From: Diphasiastrum complanatum
Taxonomy: Eukaryota; Streptophyta; Lycopodiopsida; Lycopodiales; Lycopodiaceae
Reading direction: 5' to 3'
Length of the DNA stretch: 58,000 nt
NCBI GenBank assembly: GCA_029204225.1
Contig: CM055099.1
Coordinates: forward strand, 62,668,642 to 62,726,641
Shown: positions 33,401 through 48,900 of the stretch, piece by piece
Layout: the number at the start of each line of letters is the position of its first letter
Numbering within the stretch: the first letter of the stretch is position 1
The notes under the pieces: model-generated
The model's database searches: none
Told to the model about the DNA's origin: nothing
What the model saw: only the letters and a program-made list of their open reading frames with translations
Program-made: the position numbers and the translations under genes

Positions 33401-36400
33401 CCTTGGGCCTTATTATTCATTATTTGGACATTTGGACATATTACTGGAGAGTTGGGGCCTTCTTGGAGGGTGCACTATTATCCCTCCCAGTTGGGCCCTC
33501 GCCACTGGAAGCTTCCTTTTTAGGGCTTCCTTTAGGCTATAAGTAGGGAATCTGTGTCATTTGTTATTCAGCTGATGATATTGATCTATCTCTTTAGTCT
33601 CCTTAATCTCTCTTTCCTGCTTTCTAGAGTTAAGTCTTGCTTATGTGATGCTTTCATAGCTTGGATCTAGATCAGTCGTGGTTGTATTCGTAACTTGGTA
33701 TCAGAGCACTTTCCTGATTGCTGAATTTCATACCTGATTTTCTGTTTGGGCGCCCATTTTCCTTGCTGATCTTTTTTTCTCTCTTTGCTTCGGGCTTTCA
33801 TCTCTTTGCTTCAGCAACATTCAGCACAGTTTGGAGGAGGACGAGCTCCCATAAGAGCATTTTCCTTGGCAGAGCTTTAGCGGACAGTTAGCGGAAGTAC
33901 TTTTGCTAAACTTGGCGGCCAGAAAACAAATTTTTTTTTTTTTTGGCAGATTATTTCTGGCTCATGAGTCCAGCTTGTTTGCAAGCTCAGCCCTTTCATA
34001 CTTGTCACTTTTGTCCGTTTTGGTCTTCGTTTGCAGCCATTTTCCACATTTGATTGCAGGCTGTTCAGCGCCCATCTCCACCCTCATACTTGCTGTTTTA
34101 TTCAGCTTACTTGAAGCATTTTTTTTTTTTCTCCAGCATCTCTTGCAGCATTACTTGGTGGCTGTCCAACACCCCATTTGGCCCCAATACTTGGCAAAAT
34201 TTCCAGCTCCAACGCAGTTCCTTGACAGATTTGATCGGTGGCTGTCCGTGCACATTTCCAGTAGCTTTCTACCTTTCCCTAATCAAGTCCTTCCTAAAGA
34301 AGCTATGTTATTCTCCTTTGTCATTGTGACTACCTTTGATCACCAATCATTTCATGTGAAAATGAGTTCGCTACTAACCATGTATCTTGGGTTTGAAGAT
34401 GTTACCTATTGCGTATTTTACGCAAATGTAGATGATATTAGCCAGTAGTTCCCTATTTGAGCTATGCAAATACTCAGTTCCTTTTGATGCATGCAACTTG
34501 TGGGTGTCACGTTGCCTCAAGAGCTAGTCAATTGGCAACTCTACTATGCTGGTTAATCACTCTTTAAACAAATTGTTGGTCATTCCATGTGGATAGCCAT
34601 TGTTCACAAACCACTGATGACAGGGCTACAACAGATTCACATGCAATACCAATTTTATGTTGTTGCCTCTAATCTCCTCGCTAAACACACAACCTAATCA
34701 CTGCTATTTGCTTGCACTGATTTGAAGATTTGAGTATGGAAGATGTGTTGCCTATGGTCGCTAGTATCTATGCTTTTGATCATGTCAGATTGGCTTATGA
34801 TTACTAGCATCTTTGCTACTGGTCTCACATGACACAACTAATTAAGCTTGCTAGTAGTCATACTAATTGTTAGTTAAGAGCTTGTATGCAAACTCCTTCC
34901 CATGTATTGACGAATAGCTAACAGGTGTTGGTGTATTGATGAAGTTTCGTCACGTGACTTGAAGATTATCGCTAGTCACTGAAAAAATTGGCCACAACTT
35001 ATAAAGTGTATTGTCTCAAAAGTCTGTTGCAAAAATCTCTATTTCATTGATGGCTATGTTCGCATTTGCTAACAAATCTGCATACAACTATACTAATAAT
35101 TCTTGCTAGGCCGTTCATCCAATTGCAGGTCTGCTCACAGACAAGATAATGAAAGCTTATGGCTTTCTTGCGTTTAGATTGCTCACTCTTTTGCTTCGAT
35201 AAATCATGTGTGTATAAGTCACCGATAACAGTCCTTAGCCTCAAACCGTCTTCAAGAAATTTTACAAGTAGTCGTATATCAGTATTACAGTAACTATCTG
35301 TCTAAAGTAAGGCCCATCTACAAGTAACTGTAGACAACTAATTTGCCATCTCACACTAATCTTTGAAGGGTAGAGATATGTCAAATGTAGTCCGTCATCA
35401 AGTTGTGCCCTGAGCTACACTTCTCCACGAGCTATCCGCTTGTGGCTTATTGCTCCTCAACTTATGTATGGCCACAAATTTAATGACAATAAGGACATGC
35501 ACAATCATAGAACCACCTATGATTGATGCCTCATTGTATTGAGCCTCACAATTGAAGCTAGCAAAACTTGATAACAGATCTTAGGCAAAAAGACTAAATC
35601 ACCGAATTACCGAACGTTTAGCTTTGATGGCACGATAAAAATTGAGCATAACATCAATGACCTTAATGATTTCTACCATCATAGGCATGATACACATTTT
35701 CACTTGATATTGTAACAAACCTAGGTGCTTCTTTAAAGATAAGCTCTGTGAATGCAATAGAATGCATCACATTTTCTATTCATCACATTGTTTGGTCATA
35801 TTCCTCTCACTAGGAGGTGGGTTCACTGTCCAATTTGACCTCACTGTAATCATAATTTGGTAATATTGATGTGCCAACATTCTCAATCTTGTAGGGTTTT
35901 TTGAATATTACAAGTACTCTTCTTTTATTGTCTACGAATTTTTTATAAGTTGAATACATAGAACTTTCTTCACTATGTGACATCTACATTTCTTGTTTTA
36001 GCTAGATGTATGAATTTTCTTTTCTACCAAAAGTTTCTGTTTTACGATTAGAGCTTCTAAAGGTTTCAAGGAACATTAACATCATCTTCTCAATCATATA
36101 GGGATTACCCCTGTGGAATAAGTCAAGAGTTTCAAGCATGTTGCAAAGTTGTTGCATCCCTTCTTCAAGAATCAAGATCACTAGACCAAAAAACGGAGAT
36201 TGTAACACGCCGCATTGGTGAAGTCCAAAATGAGATGGATCCAGTTGGGCTATTGTATCCTTCAGACAAGTCAATTGCGGCTATTGTCTTTCCCATTGCT
36301 GAAACCTTGAAGCAGGTAACTAAAAACCATTCTGTTTGTTGTGTTTTTGTTTTAGTATCTAAAATATGGGTTTACAATATTTCAAAGATCCCCATGAAAA

Positions 36401-39400
36401 GAATGATTTGAAGCAAATCCATGTAGATTTTGGTACTCTATAAGCTGATGCTAAGGTCAAAGATGAGATCATTGTTAAACTTGGGGGCTATCACTGTGAA
36501 TGAGGAAGAGGGGGAACTAGAAAAGGACCTTATGTGAAGTGAAAGGTTCTGACCTGAGGTCCTTGCTTCGTTTAGGACACTTGACCTAAGGGTGGTAGGT
36601 TCATGGGCTGGCGTCTCAAGCCAAGAAAGGACCAATGTTTGAAACTTCCCACTATGTAAGGAATTGTAAAAAATTTATCACTTGAAAAGGCTCCGTAAAA
36701 AGGCAACATGTACAATTACAGTTCTTGACATAATACGTACAACATACTACAATTTTACATAACTAGTAAATATGCTAAATTGCCCCTACTACTTCAATGA
36801 GTACTTTGGTTATTGAGAGGGGCCTTATGAATCCGTTAGGTCCATTCTGAGTGTCTTTTCAAACTTATTTGAAACCTGATCGTTTCAAATGCGTTTTGAA
36901 ACCTGACAATTTAAACTTTCTGCTTTTGGGCCCTAGGGCACCAAATAGAAAGTCAAGGAGTCTCCATGTGAATCATAGGGCCCAATCGAGTGCTAACGAA
37001 CAATAAAAGAAGTCCTCGAGCACTTTTCACCTCCCGAGCATTTTTCATTCTAAATAGATGATTAAAAGGTTTTTTGCAAAAATATTATGACTATTGCAAT
37101 ATATTTAATGCTTTCGTTCAATTTACATGTTTGTTTAATCACGTTATGATAGATTTGACTTCTAACCCTTAAAATTAGCACTTGGATTGGTCAAAACCCA
37201 AAAAAAATCACTCAAACAGGTCAACAACATTTCAAACATTTGAAACCTACATTGCCAGGAAGGGCAACATATTTTGTAAAGTCCTCTAAATGACAACAAT
37301 CTATTGCCAAGTAAGAGGACTTTAAAATGCACTAGAATATTTTAGTAGACTCTCATGGGTATGAATATACCCTAGGGGGTCTATGTCAAGAAGCAAGAAG
37401 TTGTAGTTGAACTTCTTGGAGAAAAGCAAAGAAACTGATTTGTTGAAAATTAACATGGAGTCATAATAAAAAATCAGAGCCTCATTTGAAGATTGGAGCA
37501 GGTGCAGGTACTTCCAATAACATTGCCATCGATTTTGCATACTAGTTGATGGTTTATGAAATAAGATTGTTTTCCGGACTTTTTTGTTTCCATGTTTAGT
37601 TATCAGCAGTAGTTTGGCATCTCTACATTTGTGAGTAAAATTGCTTTATCTCCATCTATTTATGTGATCTTTTGTTGTTAATCATCATAAGTGTGCTCAA
37701 CATTAGTACACCATTTTTTTTTTCATTTGATCATTTTGGCTTGTTATATGCATGTTGTTGTAGCATACATTTAGCTACTTGGAGTGTCGTTTTAAGTTTT
37801 GCCTAGTTTAGGGTGCGTCAATTCATTCTTTTAGTTTGTCGTTAAGGTTTAAGGGGTATGGGATTTTATGTTGTTTCTAGGCTCAAAAGACTCTGAAGGT
37901 CTATAGAGTGACGTGAAGATGACTGATAATGGGGATAGCTGATAGTTCTGGTGCTTGCAGGTGACAATGCAACTATTGCAGCTTGAAGTTCTCTAACATT
38001 CTCACTCCACTCAAGGCTCATTTGTTCGGCATTGAGTTTCGTGGTCGGAGCAGCGGGCATCACCCGCTCACAAGTTTGGGACAAGCAAGCATGACTTATT
38101 TATGTAGCAGCAGCATCCAGACATTGTCTAGAGGCAGCATGCTAGTAGCAGTAGGGCAATCTAGGCCATTAGGAGTGCGGCAAGGCCCCTCTACTGAGAA
38201 AAAGGCCACGCTTGGGCCCTCTGGGCCATTTGGGGACCCTCTAGTAGTAGCCAACAACAGCAGGGGCTTCTAGCAGATATCCCCAACTACAACACATTCC
38301 ACCACCATCCCTTGCTCCTTTTAAATTTTTGCACCTGGCACAATCTCCACCACCATTCATTGATCCTCTACCACTTCATCTACGAAAAGTTCTACCACCA
38401 GCTTTTAGTCCTCTAGAGCACTTGCACTGCTGGCATTCCCATGTCCATAGGAATGTCCTCTGTATCACCTCTATGCAAATAAAGAAGGACTTGCAATATT
38501 TGTGGGTATGTTATGTGAATGTTGATTCCAGTTTTGATAGTAATCAAATAATCCCACTCATTTATAGTCAACAAGCAACTTCAACTATCTTTGTATCTTC
38601 AGGTCGCAAATTTTTTCCTTTTTCTTTTGGGTGGGGGATACTAATGGCCGAAATTTTTTATTTTTGATATTTTAGTCAATGTCAAATAAACTCAAAAGTG
38701 GTCAATCAGCTCATCAAAAGAACAACTTACTAATAAACTGGAAAGAAGCAAAAATAACATTGCATAGACGTCAAAGCTATATTAATCTAGTCAATTACAG
38801 ATAGAGATACATTTCAAACTAAAAAGACACGAGCAAAAATAGTCAATGTTACAAGCTTACTCAATCCAACTACATGGGAAGGCACCTAAGATTACAAAAA
38901 CTTCTGATGGTTGATTAACATGTAGGAGGAGACCAGAGAGTGCTATAAGCAACACACACTCTGCCTTGATAGCACAAGTCTATAGGCCTTCAAAGAATCG
39001 TATTGGGACCTCAAATCAAGGATTGTTTACAGGTAGTGTATGGCTGAATTTCTAACAATTGTCAGATTCAAGTTCTAGATAAAAGAATTAGCTCATTATC
39101 CAGGTCATGGTTTCTAAATTATTGACAGTTTATCCATAAAGTAGCCATTAACTTGTCTTTCACAAGTGGTTTGTAGCTTGTGCAAGTTAAATCAATGCAT
39201 ATCATTGTATTTTTGGTTCATTGTAAACCTTTGAAGTTAGGAATGTTTTATAAAGCACGAAAGCAACCTCATCACATCTCATTTTGCATGTTGTTTCTAC
39301 AAAATAAGTAGCTATTCCTGTCTTGCCCCAGTGTTCCCTAAGCCCCTGCTAAGTTCGTAAAATCTAAGCCCTAACCTAGAGTTAACTCTATCATGCAAGC

Positions 39401-42145
39401 CTATGCCACAGTCCTGTATGGCAAATCTTTTGGTGTAAATGATCCTTGCAAATGCAATAGGTACATTTAGAAGTTCACAGAAAGAACAGTTTACCTTAAC
39501 AGCTGGTAATCCCAAAATTCACGTTCTCTCGTTCTCTTCATACTAAAGTTGGAGTATATCCAGAATTACGGTCCCAGTCAGGTCGCATGAACCAAAATTT
39601 AAGCCGCTCCTTTTTCTGTTTTGATTATTGCTGCACGTTGATCAGATATTCCAAAATGCATCACAAAATGCAGGAATCTATCAGATGAGAGCTCTACATT
39701 TTGTGCAGGTCAGATCTCTTGCAGAAAGCGATGAGAATAGACCTTTGCTTCTACTTAATCCTCAGTGGAGAGCATCTGGACAAATTGTTTCAGACTTTGG
39801 ATTTGGCCCTTGGAAGAGGTAAACGATGTCACCTACTTTAAGTTGTGTCTCCATTACTTCTAGTATCATTCTTAACGTGGGGATGTTATGCAACTTTTCT
39901 GCTGTTTAGAGCTAGATCTGTAACTCACATGCCTTGGTATTTGACTGCATACCTGCTTCCTGATTCAAGTTTTTTGCCAGACAGGCTGAAGAGTTCTTAC
40001 AAACATTTGAGACAACCTATATGCTACTGGAGCAACGTATAGGAGAAGCTTCTAATGTTATTGCTGGTTCTGGTGGGGTTGTACGCATTCTTAAGTGTTA
40101 TCCTTATGACTGGCATGTAAGATATTATCTTCTTAGGCATGTGATACCTACTGCAGAAACTGTACTTTAGTCTACGAACCAAATTACATACCTCATTATT
40201 TGAGTAAGGATAATATGCTTGTTAGCACCTCCTTCCTTCTCCTTGAGGTCTGAATGTCAATTCCAATCAGGTGCTAAAAGGCATACAATAAAGAAAGGTT
40301 GTCCTCTTTCAATACAGTTTGTTTTAAATGTTTACTTTCCAGTAAGATGAACAAGCTTTGTGAGCTGAGATTCTAGATGAAGTACGTGCCTTGTTTTGAT
40401 TTGAGAGGATTCTCAGAATTGAAAAATCATTTATAGCTATTATGATCCATTGTCACATGCCAACTAGTTGTATGCCTAACATTGTTACATGGTACATGTA
40501 TGGAGTAAATCATCTAGTATTCAGTAACACCATGCTTTCAGCATATTAGATTGATGCAACTAATTATTTAGTTGATGACAATGGTTGCATAGGATGAACT
40601 TCTCACTCAACTCGCATGTAGTTCAAATAATAATCAGTAAGCATGAGTAGATCAAGCATTACCTATGTTTATGAACTAACTCCCTACTTTTGGATAGCTC
40701 TAGTGGGCCAATTGAGCTAAGGTACATACGTATAGGAGAAGCTGCATGTCTCATGCTAAAGGTAGGCCTAGTGAAGAGTATGCCTAAGTAAGTATAGGAT
40801 GAAACAACCTCCAGTGGCTGACCGTCAAAGAGGAGTTCCTGTTTTGAAGACCATTACTTTGGTATTCTCGATCTTGACCGCTAGGCCCCATCTGGAACAA
40901 AAGTCATAAAGACAATCAAGCTGTCTCTGTAGGCCCTCCATGGTAGGTGAAACTAGAACCACATCATCTGCGTAAAGTAGAATGGCAATCAATATGTCTC
41001 CAAGTCTGCATCCAGACCCACCACACTGCTCAATGACCCTCTCCAGCTCAATATATAGCCCAAAAAGTGTGGGAGAGCTTCACCCCAATAGTGCTCATGA
41101 TCTGATCAGAAATGCCTTTGTTACTCCGAAAACATCTCAACACTCTCTTATCAAGAGCCATCACTACAAGAACAGTGTCATCAGAAAAACCAAGATCATG
41201 TATCCTTTGGATAAGTAAGGAGCATGGGACCGAGTCTAAGGCTTTCCTGAAGTCAACGAAGCAGCAAAAAACTCACTCTCTCTTGTGTCGAGTGTCGCAT
41301 GTCTAAGCAGAGTGGCGAGAGTGGGTGATAGTAGATATGCTGAGAGGATCAGAAGTTCTGATTCAAGGTCTTCTATTTCTCTAGTGCGGTGGGTCTTCAT
41401 TCTCTTTATGGCCGTAGTGACCATTTCAGAGGTAAAGAAGGTGAATTCACTGGGATGGGGGGAGATGGAAATGAGCGAGTCAGTAAGTATGGTGTAGAGT
41501 GAGGTAGCATAGGTGGACCATACATGTAGTTCGTCAAGAAGAGGGGGTGGAGCACGAGGGATAAATGCACGCCAAAAGGCACCAGTGGAAGAACTGAATA
41601 GGGAAGCAACGAGGCTTTTTCCTTTATGTTCTTCGTAGGCATGTTTTTTGCGGCGGAGTGTACGGTGGAGAGATCGACGAGCAGTGGAGAGAATACGTGG
41701 ATCATGTGTACGTGATGTGTAACAAGGAGTTGTAGATACCGACACTCATCATCAAACCACGGAGGCTGAGCAGGATGAGCTGGTGTGGTTGCATGATAGT
41801 GGGGTGTGGATGGAAAGGAAAACGAGCGCTTGTATGAAGCGAGGTGGTAAGGAAACGAGCCTGTGACTCTAATGTATTATCATGTGGGAAGTGATAGAGT
41901 AAAGAAGCAAGGGCCTCCTGGTAAGTTTCGATGTAAGGGTGAGCGAAGATGTATCTGGGAGCACGATCGATGGAGGGGGGAGATGAGGTTCGTGGAGTTG
42001 GGATAGAACCCAAATGGAAGGATAAGGAGTGATCAGAGAGAGTAGTGGGGATGATCTAAGAGTGTGATATCAGTGGAATGAGGGATGGTGACCCCGTGAG
42101 AGAGAGGGAGAGAGAGAGGGAGAGGAGGAGGGGGGGAGAGAGAGA

Positions 42146-42181
<36 letters not shown>

Positions 42182-42866
42182 TCTTTATTGTCCTTGAAAG
42201 CTAAAAAGCATATAAGACCAAATAGAACATGTCAAGTGTGATATTCTATGTAGGAGCATAGAAAACATGTCTCAAAAAAAAAAGACTCAAAAATCAAAAT
42301 TTGTCTCTAAAAACATCTAAATGAGTTCTATAGGAAAGTCAAATGAATTCTAAGTGAAAACTGGACGAGCTTTCAATGTAAACAATATTGTGATAGTCAG
42401 TGAGCTATACATATACAAAGTCAAACAACAGGTCACTCTACTGAAGTAGGATAGGATAGATGCTCCCAATCCTGTAGATGATGTTGAAGATGATGAAGAT
42501 GAAGACGGAGGGAGTTGTCATCTCCAGGCTCTCTGAATAGCTCTCATGGGTAAACGCTACCTTTGATAACGATGTCGATCATGGTACGGGATATCAGACT
42601 CATCCTCAAAATGTCTCACTCTCAATTTATGCTTTAGAATGTCTTCTGGAGAAAAAGAGGTAATTTGGGGCTAGGAGCCTATAGTATGGATCCACTTAGG
42701 AAATAAGAGAGCAGCATGACAGGAGTCTCACAGAAAAGGCAATAATAATTCCCTCTGATCTCGTAATATAATGAACACCTAAAAATAAAATGCTCCTCGA
42801 ACTCCACCTCATTTATGTGCATAACTAAAAAATCCTACGCTCCCGAGGAATGCTCTTGAAACGTCC

Positions 42867-42903
<37 letters not shown>

Positions 42904-45900
42904 CTAGTGTGAGGAAACCAATAATTGTCCCAGTTTGAATCGTATACAATGTGAGAGATCACTATCTAGATACCAGGGTAATAATGGTATACCAATAACA
43001 TCCAACTCGAGGAAATGGGAATGGTAGGAATCTATCTTAGTCCCAAGAGGACCTTGCCATGTCCATTGCAGATGGCCGCAATAAATAAAGCCTCAAATGT
43101 ACTGATGACATCCCTTGGGTAACTCTAAGATAGTCATGCCATACGTGCATAGTAAATGAGAAGCCTGCGAGTACCATGAAAACTAGTGGCCCTTGTCATG
43201 TAACATCTGAGATGATAGGAGAGCTAAATGAGGATAGCGTGACCTGGGAGGACTCAATAATCTATGAATAAATACAATCATCCTAAAAATAACCTCAACC
43301 TGGGGAGGCATGACTAGAAACTTGGCCTGAATAATATGATGTGGAATTGATGGCTTAGCCCATATCATGCTTGAAAGCATAGTAGTCTACAAACGAGAAA
43401 TATTGGCCCAATCTGACTCAGAAATCCCTGTACACCAAACCTCTATAGCATACATAACGGTAGGCGAAACCATAATGTCAAACAAATTGCTCTTACTTGG
43501 TGCATCCCGAATATACTTCCGGAAACATAAATGCTCAAGACTTACCAAGGATGCATGACCCTTCCTCACTATAGCTCTCGATACTTGTCTCATACAAATA
43601 TAGGACCTATGAAAAAAGTGCCCAAGTATGTGTAGGACGATACAATCTCCACGTGCTGGCCATCCAAAGTGAAACTTTGGTGCTGCATATAGGCCCTAGA
43701 AGTGTTAAAGATCATGATCTGAGTCTTCTTGGTATGTATTGTCAAGCCCCGTCTTATCGCCAAATGAGTGATGTCTCTGTAAGCCCTCCGTTATAGATGA
43801 AAGTAGTGCCACATTATCCGCATATAATAGGGTAGAAATAAGAATATTGCCACCCTCCTGATCAATAGCACGCTCAAGCTCATCGATATATTGTATGAAT
43901 TGTGAGATATGCGTTTGGCTTGTGGTGCTATGGTTTGTGAATGCATGGTTGCGGAAGCTTATTGAAATTCCGCATATTTGAAGTTTACTTTTGCATGGGT
44001 GCAGAATATCATTGAATGAAGCTAATGAGATAATACAAAATATCATTTATTAGCAGGATATTGTTGGCAATGGAATTTTGAGCATAGACTAAACAAGTGT
44101 CGATAGGCTTACCATGTGAAAAGTTTAGGAAGCAAATGATGAGAGTAATTGACTTGTGAAAGACAAATTAATGCCATCATTCATAAGCAATTGAACTCTA
44201 CTTTTGTCATGCATTAAGTAGTCCATGTTTCAGCTCTTTTCGAGTAGGACGAGGCTGAGTGATCTATAGTATATTGATGGATTCTAATAAAAATCAGGAG
44301 TCATAACCTATGCCTTACCTGAGTTAGTAGAGAAAGGAAGAAAGCTTATTAGATACCATGAGTCAGACACAAATCAAGAGCTAGAAACTATAACTCATCT
44401 TTTCCTAAGAAGTGAAAATAGCTTGCTAGAGACCAGTTATATGCTGGGAATAGTAGTATACCCTTAGGTATTGGACCATTACCATTTAGGGTATGTCCTT
44501 ATGGGACCCAAGAACCGTAAGTTGCCCTAATCTCTAGAAGGTTCCAATAAGGGCTTCTAGATACTATATATAAGGCTGTCATTTGTTAATTGCCTAGCTT
44601 ATGATCTGGTATATAGTCTTTCTTTAGTCATTAGGTAGGTTAGTCCTTTGCTGTTGCTTGTAGGATTATATCATATGCTCTTGGCCATTCTTATGGGGAA
44701 TTGATTTCTTGTGTCTCTTATAGTCATTATGCTTCATTGATATAGTATTTATGGAGTCTATAAGTAGACCAAGACCATGAAAGACAATGGAGTTCTATCT
44801 CAACATAGTGTTTCCATGATTCATGTGGACTCCCTTAAAGCCAAGCGATTTCAAAGACCAGATTGACTATTTTGATGTTTACTAATTTATGCCTTAGTTA
44901 ATTGTGAGAATGATCACATGAATAATGTGCAATTGGATAGTTTACATGCAAATTCTCAAACAGTCAATGCAGAGTTAATAAGTTTGATACGTCTAATTTA
45001 TGTTCAAGAGACATATTCAAGCTCCCACTAAATGTTATACATACTCTTTCATTTTATGTACCACTTTTGGAACCAAAATTAAAAACTTCTTATCTCATTT
45101 ATTTACATAAATAAGAAACAAAATGCATGAAGACTAACCCAAACCTTTTCGAGTTATCAAATTGTATTGTTGTGTTCTCTTTTTCAGTCGATAGCATGGA
45201 ATGACATCTTGATGTTTTGCTAGCAGCAGGCTCTCTTCAATATGATGGTACTTTCATGGAATGATGTAGGATGCCTCTGCTCTTGAAGTTCTTATCCATT
45301 GCTCTTGGTAGTTTTGATCACTTGATTTCTGTGGAAAACATTGAGGTCTGTGAAATACTGATGATTGGTGCAGGTTTATTTGATGGCTTGGGATGGTACT
45401 AGTGAAATCATTGCGATAGTCCCCGAAAGACCATCCTATAAACAGCTCGAGGAACTCGTGACAAAGGTACACATCAAAATAGGAAATGACATACTCGCAA
45501 GGATTCTCTAGCTGTTATCTTTTGTAGTAGCTTAAGACGATAAGCAATAGGCTTTTTTCAACAATTCAAGAGCATAAGCTTTACATACAAATTACAAAAT
45601 TTATCCTTGTCATGCAAACTGTACTTCAGACTGCATGCCATCAATTGTGTTGCACATTGGTCAACCTCCTTAATAATTTTTAGAGCTTATCCATTGAGCA
45701 CTTAGTAGTGAATTCTAAATAGGTGGCAAGAAACGTGTTTTTTTGGATGTTTGATTACGCAGCGGAGTGTCTGAACAGTTCTCCCAAGAAGAAAAACAAT
45801 AAATTATAAGGATCGATCTTTCGATATTCAGACAATCAATAGATAGCTAGATCGTTCGTTTAATTTAGTAGTATATCTTAGGTAGGTGTCATCGACAACC

Positions 45901-48900
45901 ATGTAGAGTGCGAATAATTTGGCGTCTATGACAACCATGCATTCTTCGTTAGATATACTATGTTAATTTATGGAAGAGTAGCAGATAAAGACAGAGAGAA
46001 TGTCACAAGCCAGTCTCTCCAAGCTCGTGAATCCTAGAAGCCGGTGTGTAGAATGAACCTCCCAACCATAGGCACCCCCTCCTTGAGTCCTTCTACCTGC
46101 TATTCCCATCAACTGGCACATGGCATCCACCTGTGGGTGATCAGTCCACTTGGCATGCCTGGCCCCTATGACCTGTGAATACCGAGTGACTCATAGGGTA
46201 CCACCCTCGTGCCCCGCCAAAGACCTGTGACCCTCTTGGTCACCCCGACTTCTTGTCGGCTAGCATCTCGTCACTGACGGCTAGGGTCCCGACGGTCAAG
46301 ACACATCACATCTCTGACAACTTGTCAGGCGGCCACACCGGGTCACTGCTCGTGACGCACCGGTCCCAACCTGGGACAGATGTCTTCCTCGGTCACCGGC
46401 CCTTGCCAATACTTGGCCTCAGGCCCTTTGGTAACCGGCCGTGCCGAGGTCATGATAGAGTCGTCACTGGACTCTAACAATCCTTCCCTCCTCTGGCAAG
46501 TCATCGGTCCTCGATGACAAACTCTGGGTAAGATTTCTGCAACACCTGTCGCGTCTCCCAGGTAGCATCTGACAACGGATGCCCTTTCCAGGTTACTAGA
46601 TACTCTTGAAGGAGACGATTCCGCAATTGTCACTCCCTTCGATCTAGGATTCTTTCTGGCCCATAACCTGTGGTGTCTTTCCCCTCAAGGGACACTAGAC
46701 CTTCCACCAGGCTATCGCCATCGTGCAAACATCTCTTCAGTTTGCTAACATGGAATACTGGATGCACCTTGCATCCCACAGGTAGCTGTAGCTTATAAGC
46801 TACTTGGCTCACCTTCTTAATTATCAACCATGGTCCACAATACCTAGGAGATAACTTGGCTCACTTTCCTGTGCGTAGCACCTTCGACTTCGAAGAAACT
46901 AGTAAATACACCCAATCTCCATTCTCAAATTCCCGATAGGTACGGTTCTCACGAGCATAACTCTCTGCCCTAGCTACAGCTTTGGACAAGTTATCTCGTG
47001 CCAACTCTAGCTTCTGCTGCATCTGAGCCAAAAACTCTACAACACTAGGTACCCTATGTGGAATTCCTATGATTGCAGGACTCAGTGGCCTGAAACCATA
47101 ATTGAGCTCAAATGGACTCAATCCAGTGGACACATGTCTCTTATCATTGTACGCGAACTCCAATAGCGGTAAATGCTTTATCCAGTCTGTTTGCCTACTA
47201 CTCACATATGCCCTAAGCATATCTTCCAAGATCTGATTCACTCGCTCTGTCTGGCCATCCGTCTGAGGATGCTCAGAGCTACTCATCCGCAACTGTGTTC
47301 CCAACTTGGCGAACACCTCAATCCAGAAATTTCCCGTAAACTTGGGATCCCTGTCAGAAACTATGGACTTCGGAAGACCATGTAACCTGACAATATTCCG
47401 AATAAACAACTCAGCCACTTGCGGAGCTGTGACCTTCTTGGTCGTTGCGATGAAATGAGCCATCTTGGAAAACCTGTCTACCACTACCATAACGGAATTG
47501 AATCCATTCTGGGTCTTGGGTAGCCCAACAATAAAATCTATAGAGATGCTTTCCCACGTTCCTGTAGGTATCTCAAGTGGATGTAGCAAGCCCAGAGGAC
47601 TTACTTTCTCGGCCTTGTTCACCTGACAAGCCGTGCAACGCTGGACGTACTCTCTTACATCCCGCTGCAATCGTGGCAAAAAATAATGCCTTCTCAAAAG
47701 CTCACTACTCTTATCAATGCCAAGGTGCCCTGCGCAGGGACTATCATGGCATTCATGAACTATCTTACGATGAAGATCCTTCACATCTGACACGAATACT
47801 TTTCTGTTTTCTCAACTACATACCTTCCTTCACAATGTATGTCAAATAAGTATTGGTGTGTTCCTCTACGGAAGCGACAGGCAAGGCTGACTCTTCCGCT
47901 TGGTCGACTAACTTGCATGCATAGGCTACACACACTGACAATGTGGGTCCTTTTGTTGAGCCCTCTTGATCTCCTCCATGAGATCACTGTCAACTACAGG
48001 CAAGGCTCATCTGATGCAGTACCAACGATAGTGCATCAGCGACCACATTTTCCTTCCCTCCTCGGAAGCGAATTTCCAAATGAAATTCCTGCATCAGCTC
48101 GGCCCACCGAGCTTGGCGGCCTTACAAATCTGGCTGAATGCAAAATACTTCAAAGTATAATGATCTGTGTACACATAAAACTCGGCGCCATATAAATAAT
48201 GTCTCCACACCTTGAGCGCATGTACTCGCATACAGCTCTTGCTCCTGTGCGGGTATACCATCTTGGCTCAAGGCTGCACCTACGGCAATGCCACTTGCAT
48301 CCGTCTCTAGGTCAAACGGTTTCTGGGTATCAACAAACTTGAGAACTGGAGCCGTGGCCAGCGCCTCCATCAAGTTCTCAAACCTGTGCTGAGCTTCAGC
48401 AACCCACCAATCTACAGTGCTGTTTTTCCATAACTGGTCCATCAAAGGAGCAGCTACCTTGGAATAGTTCCTAACGAACTGCCGGTAGAACTTGCATAAA
48501 CATAAGAAAGATTGTAATTGGCGTATATCGGCAGGCCTCGGCCACTTCTTAACCACCACTTTGGTTGGGTCAACCGAAATACCCTCAATTTTCACTATGA
48601 CCCAAATTTTCGACACGAGTCTTACACAACTCTGTCTTTTGAGCATTGGCATACAAGACATAAGCTTGTAACTTGCCCAATACGGTCTTGAGATGAACCT
48701 CATGCTCCTCGACCGCTTTACTAAAAACCAATATATCGTCAATAAAATTGACGACAAACTTGCCCATATAGTCTCGCAAGACATCGTTCATGAGCATCAT
48801 GAACCTGGCTAGGCCATTGGTTAACCCAAATGGCATAACCAAAAATTCATAATGACCAAAACGGGTTCGGAAGGCCGTCTTCTGGACGTCTTCATCTCAA

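Noticed and set aside
39628-39708. Upstream extension of exon 4 (open frame before 39709)
   Set aside because: It would insert residues not expected between FPIAETLKQ and the LLLLNPQW block, and a good acceptor lies at 39708.
41236-42013. Overlapping minus-strand frames in intron 5 as independent host genes
   Set aside because: They are phase-shifted pieces of the LINE linker and pre-reverse-transcriptase region.
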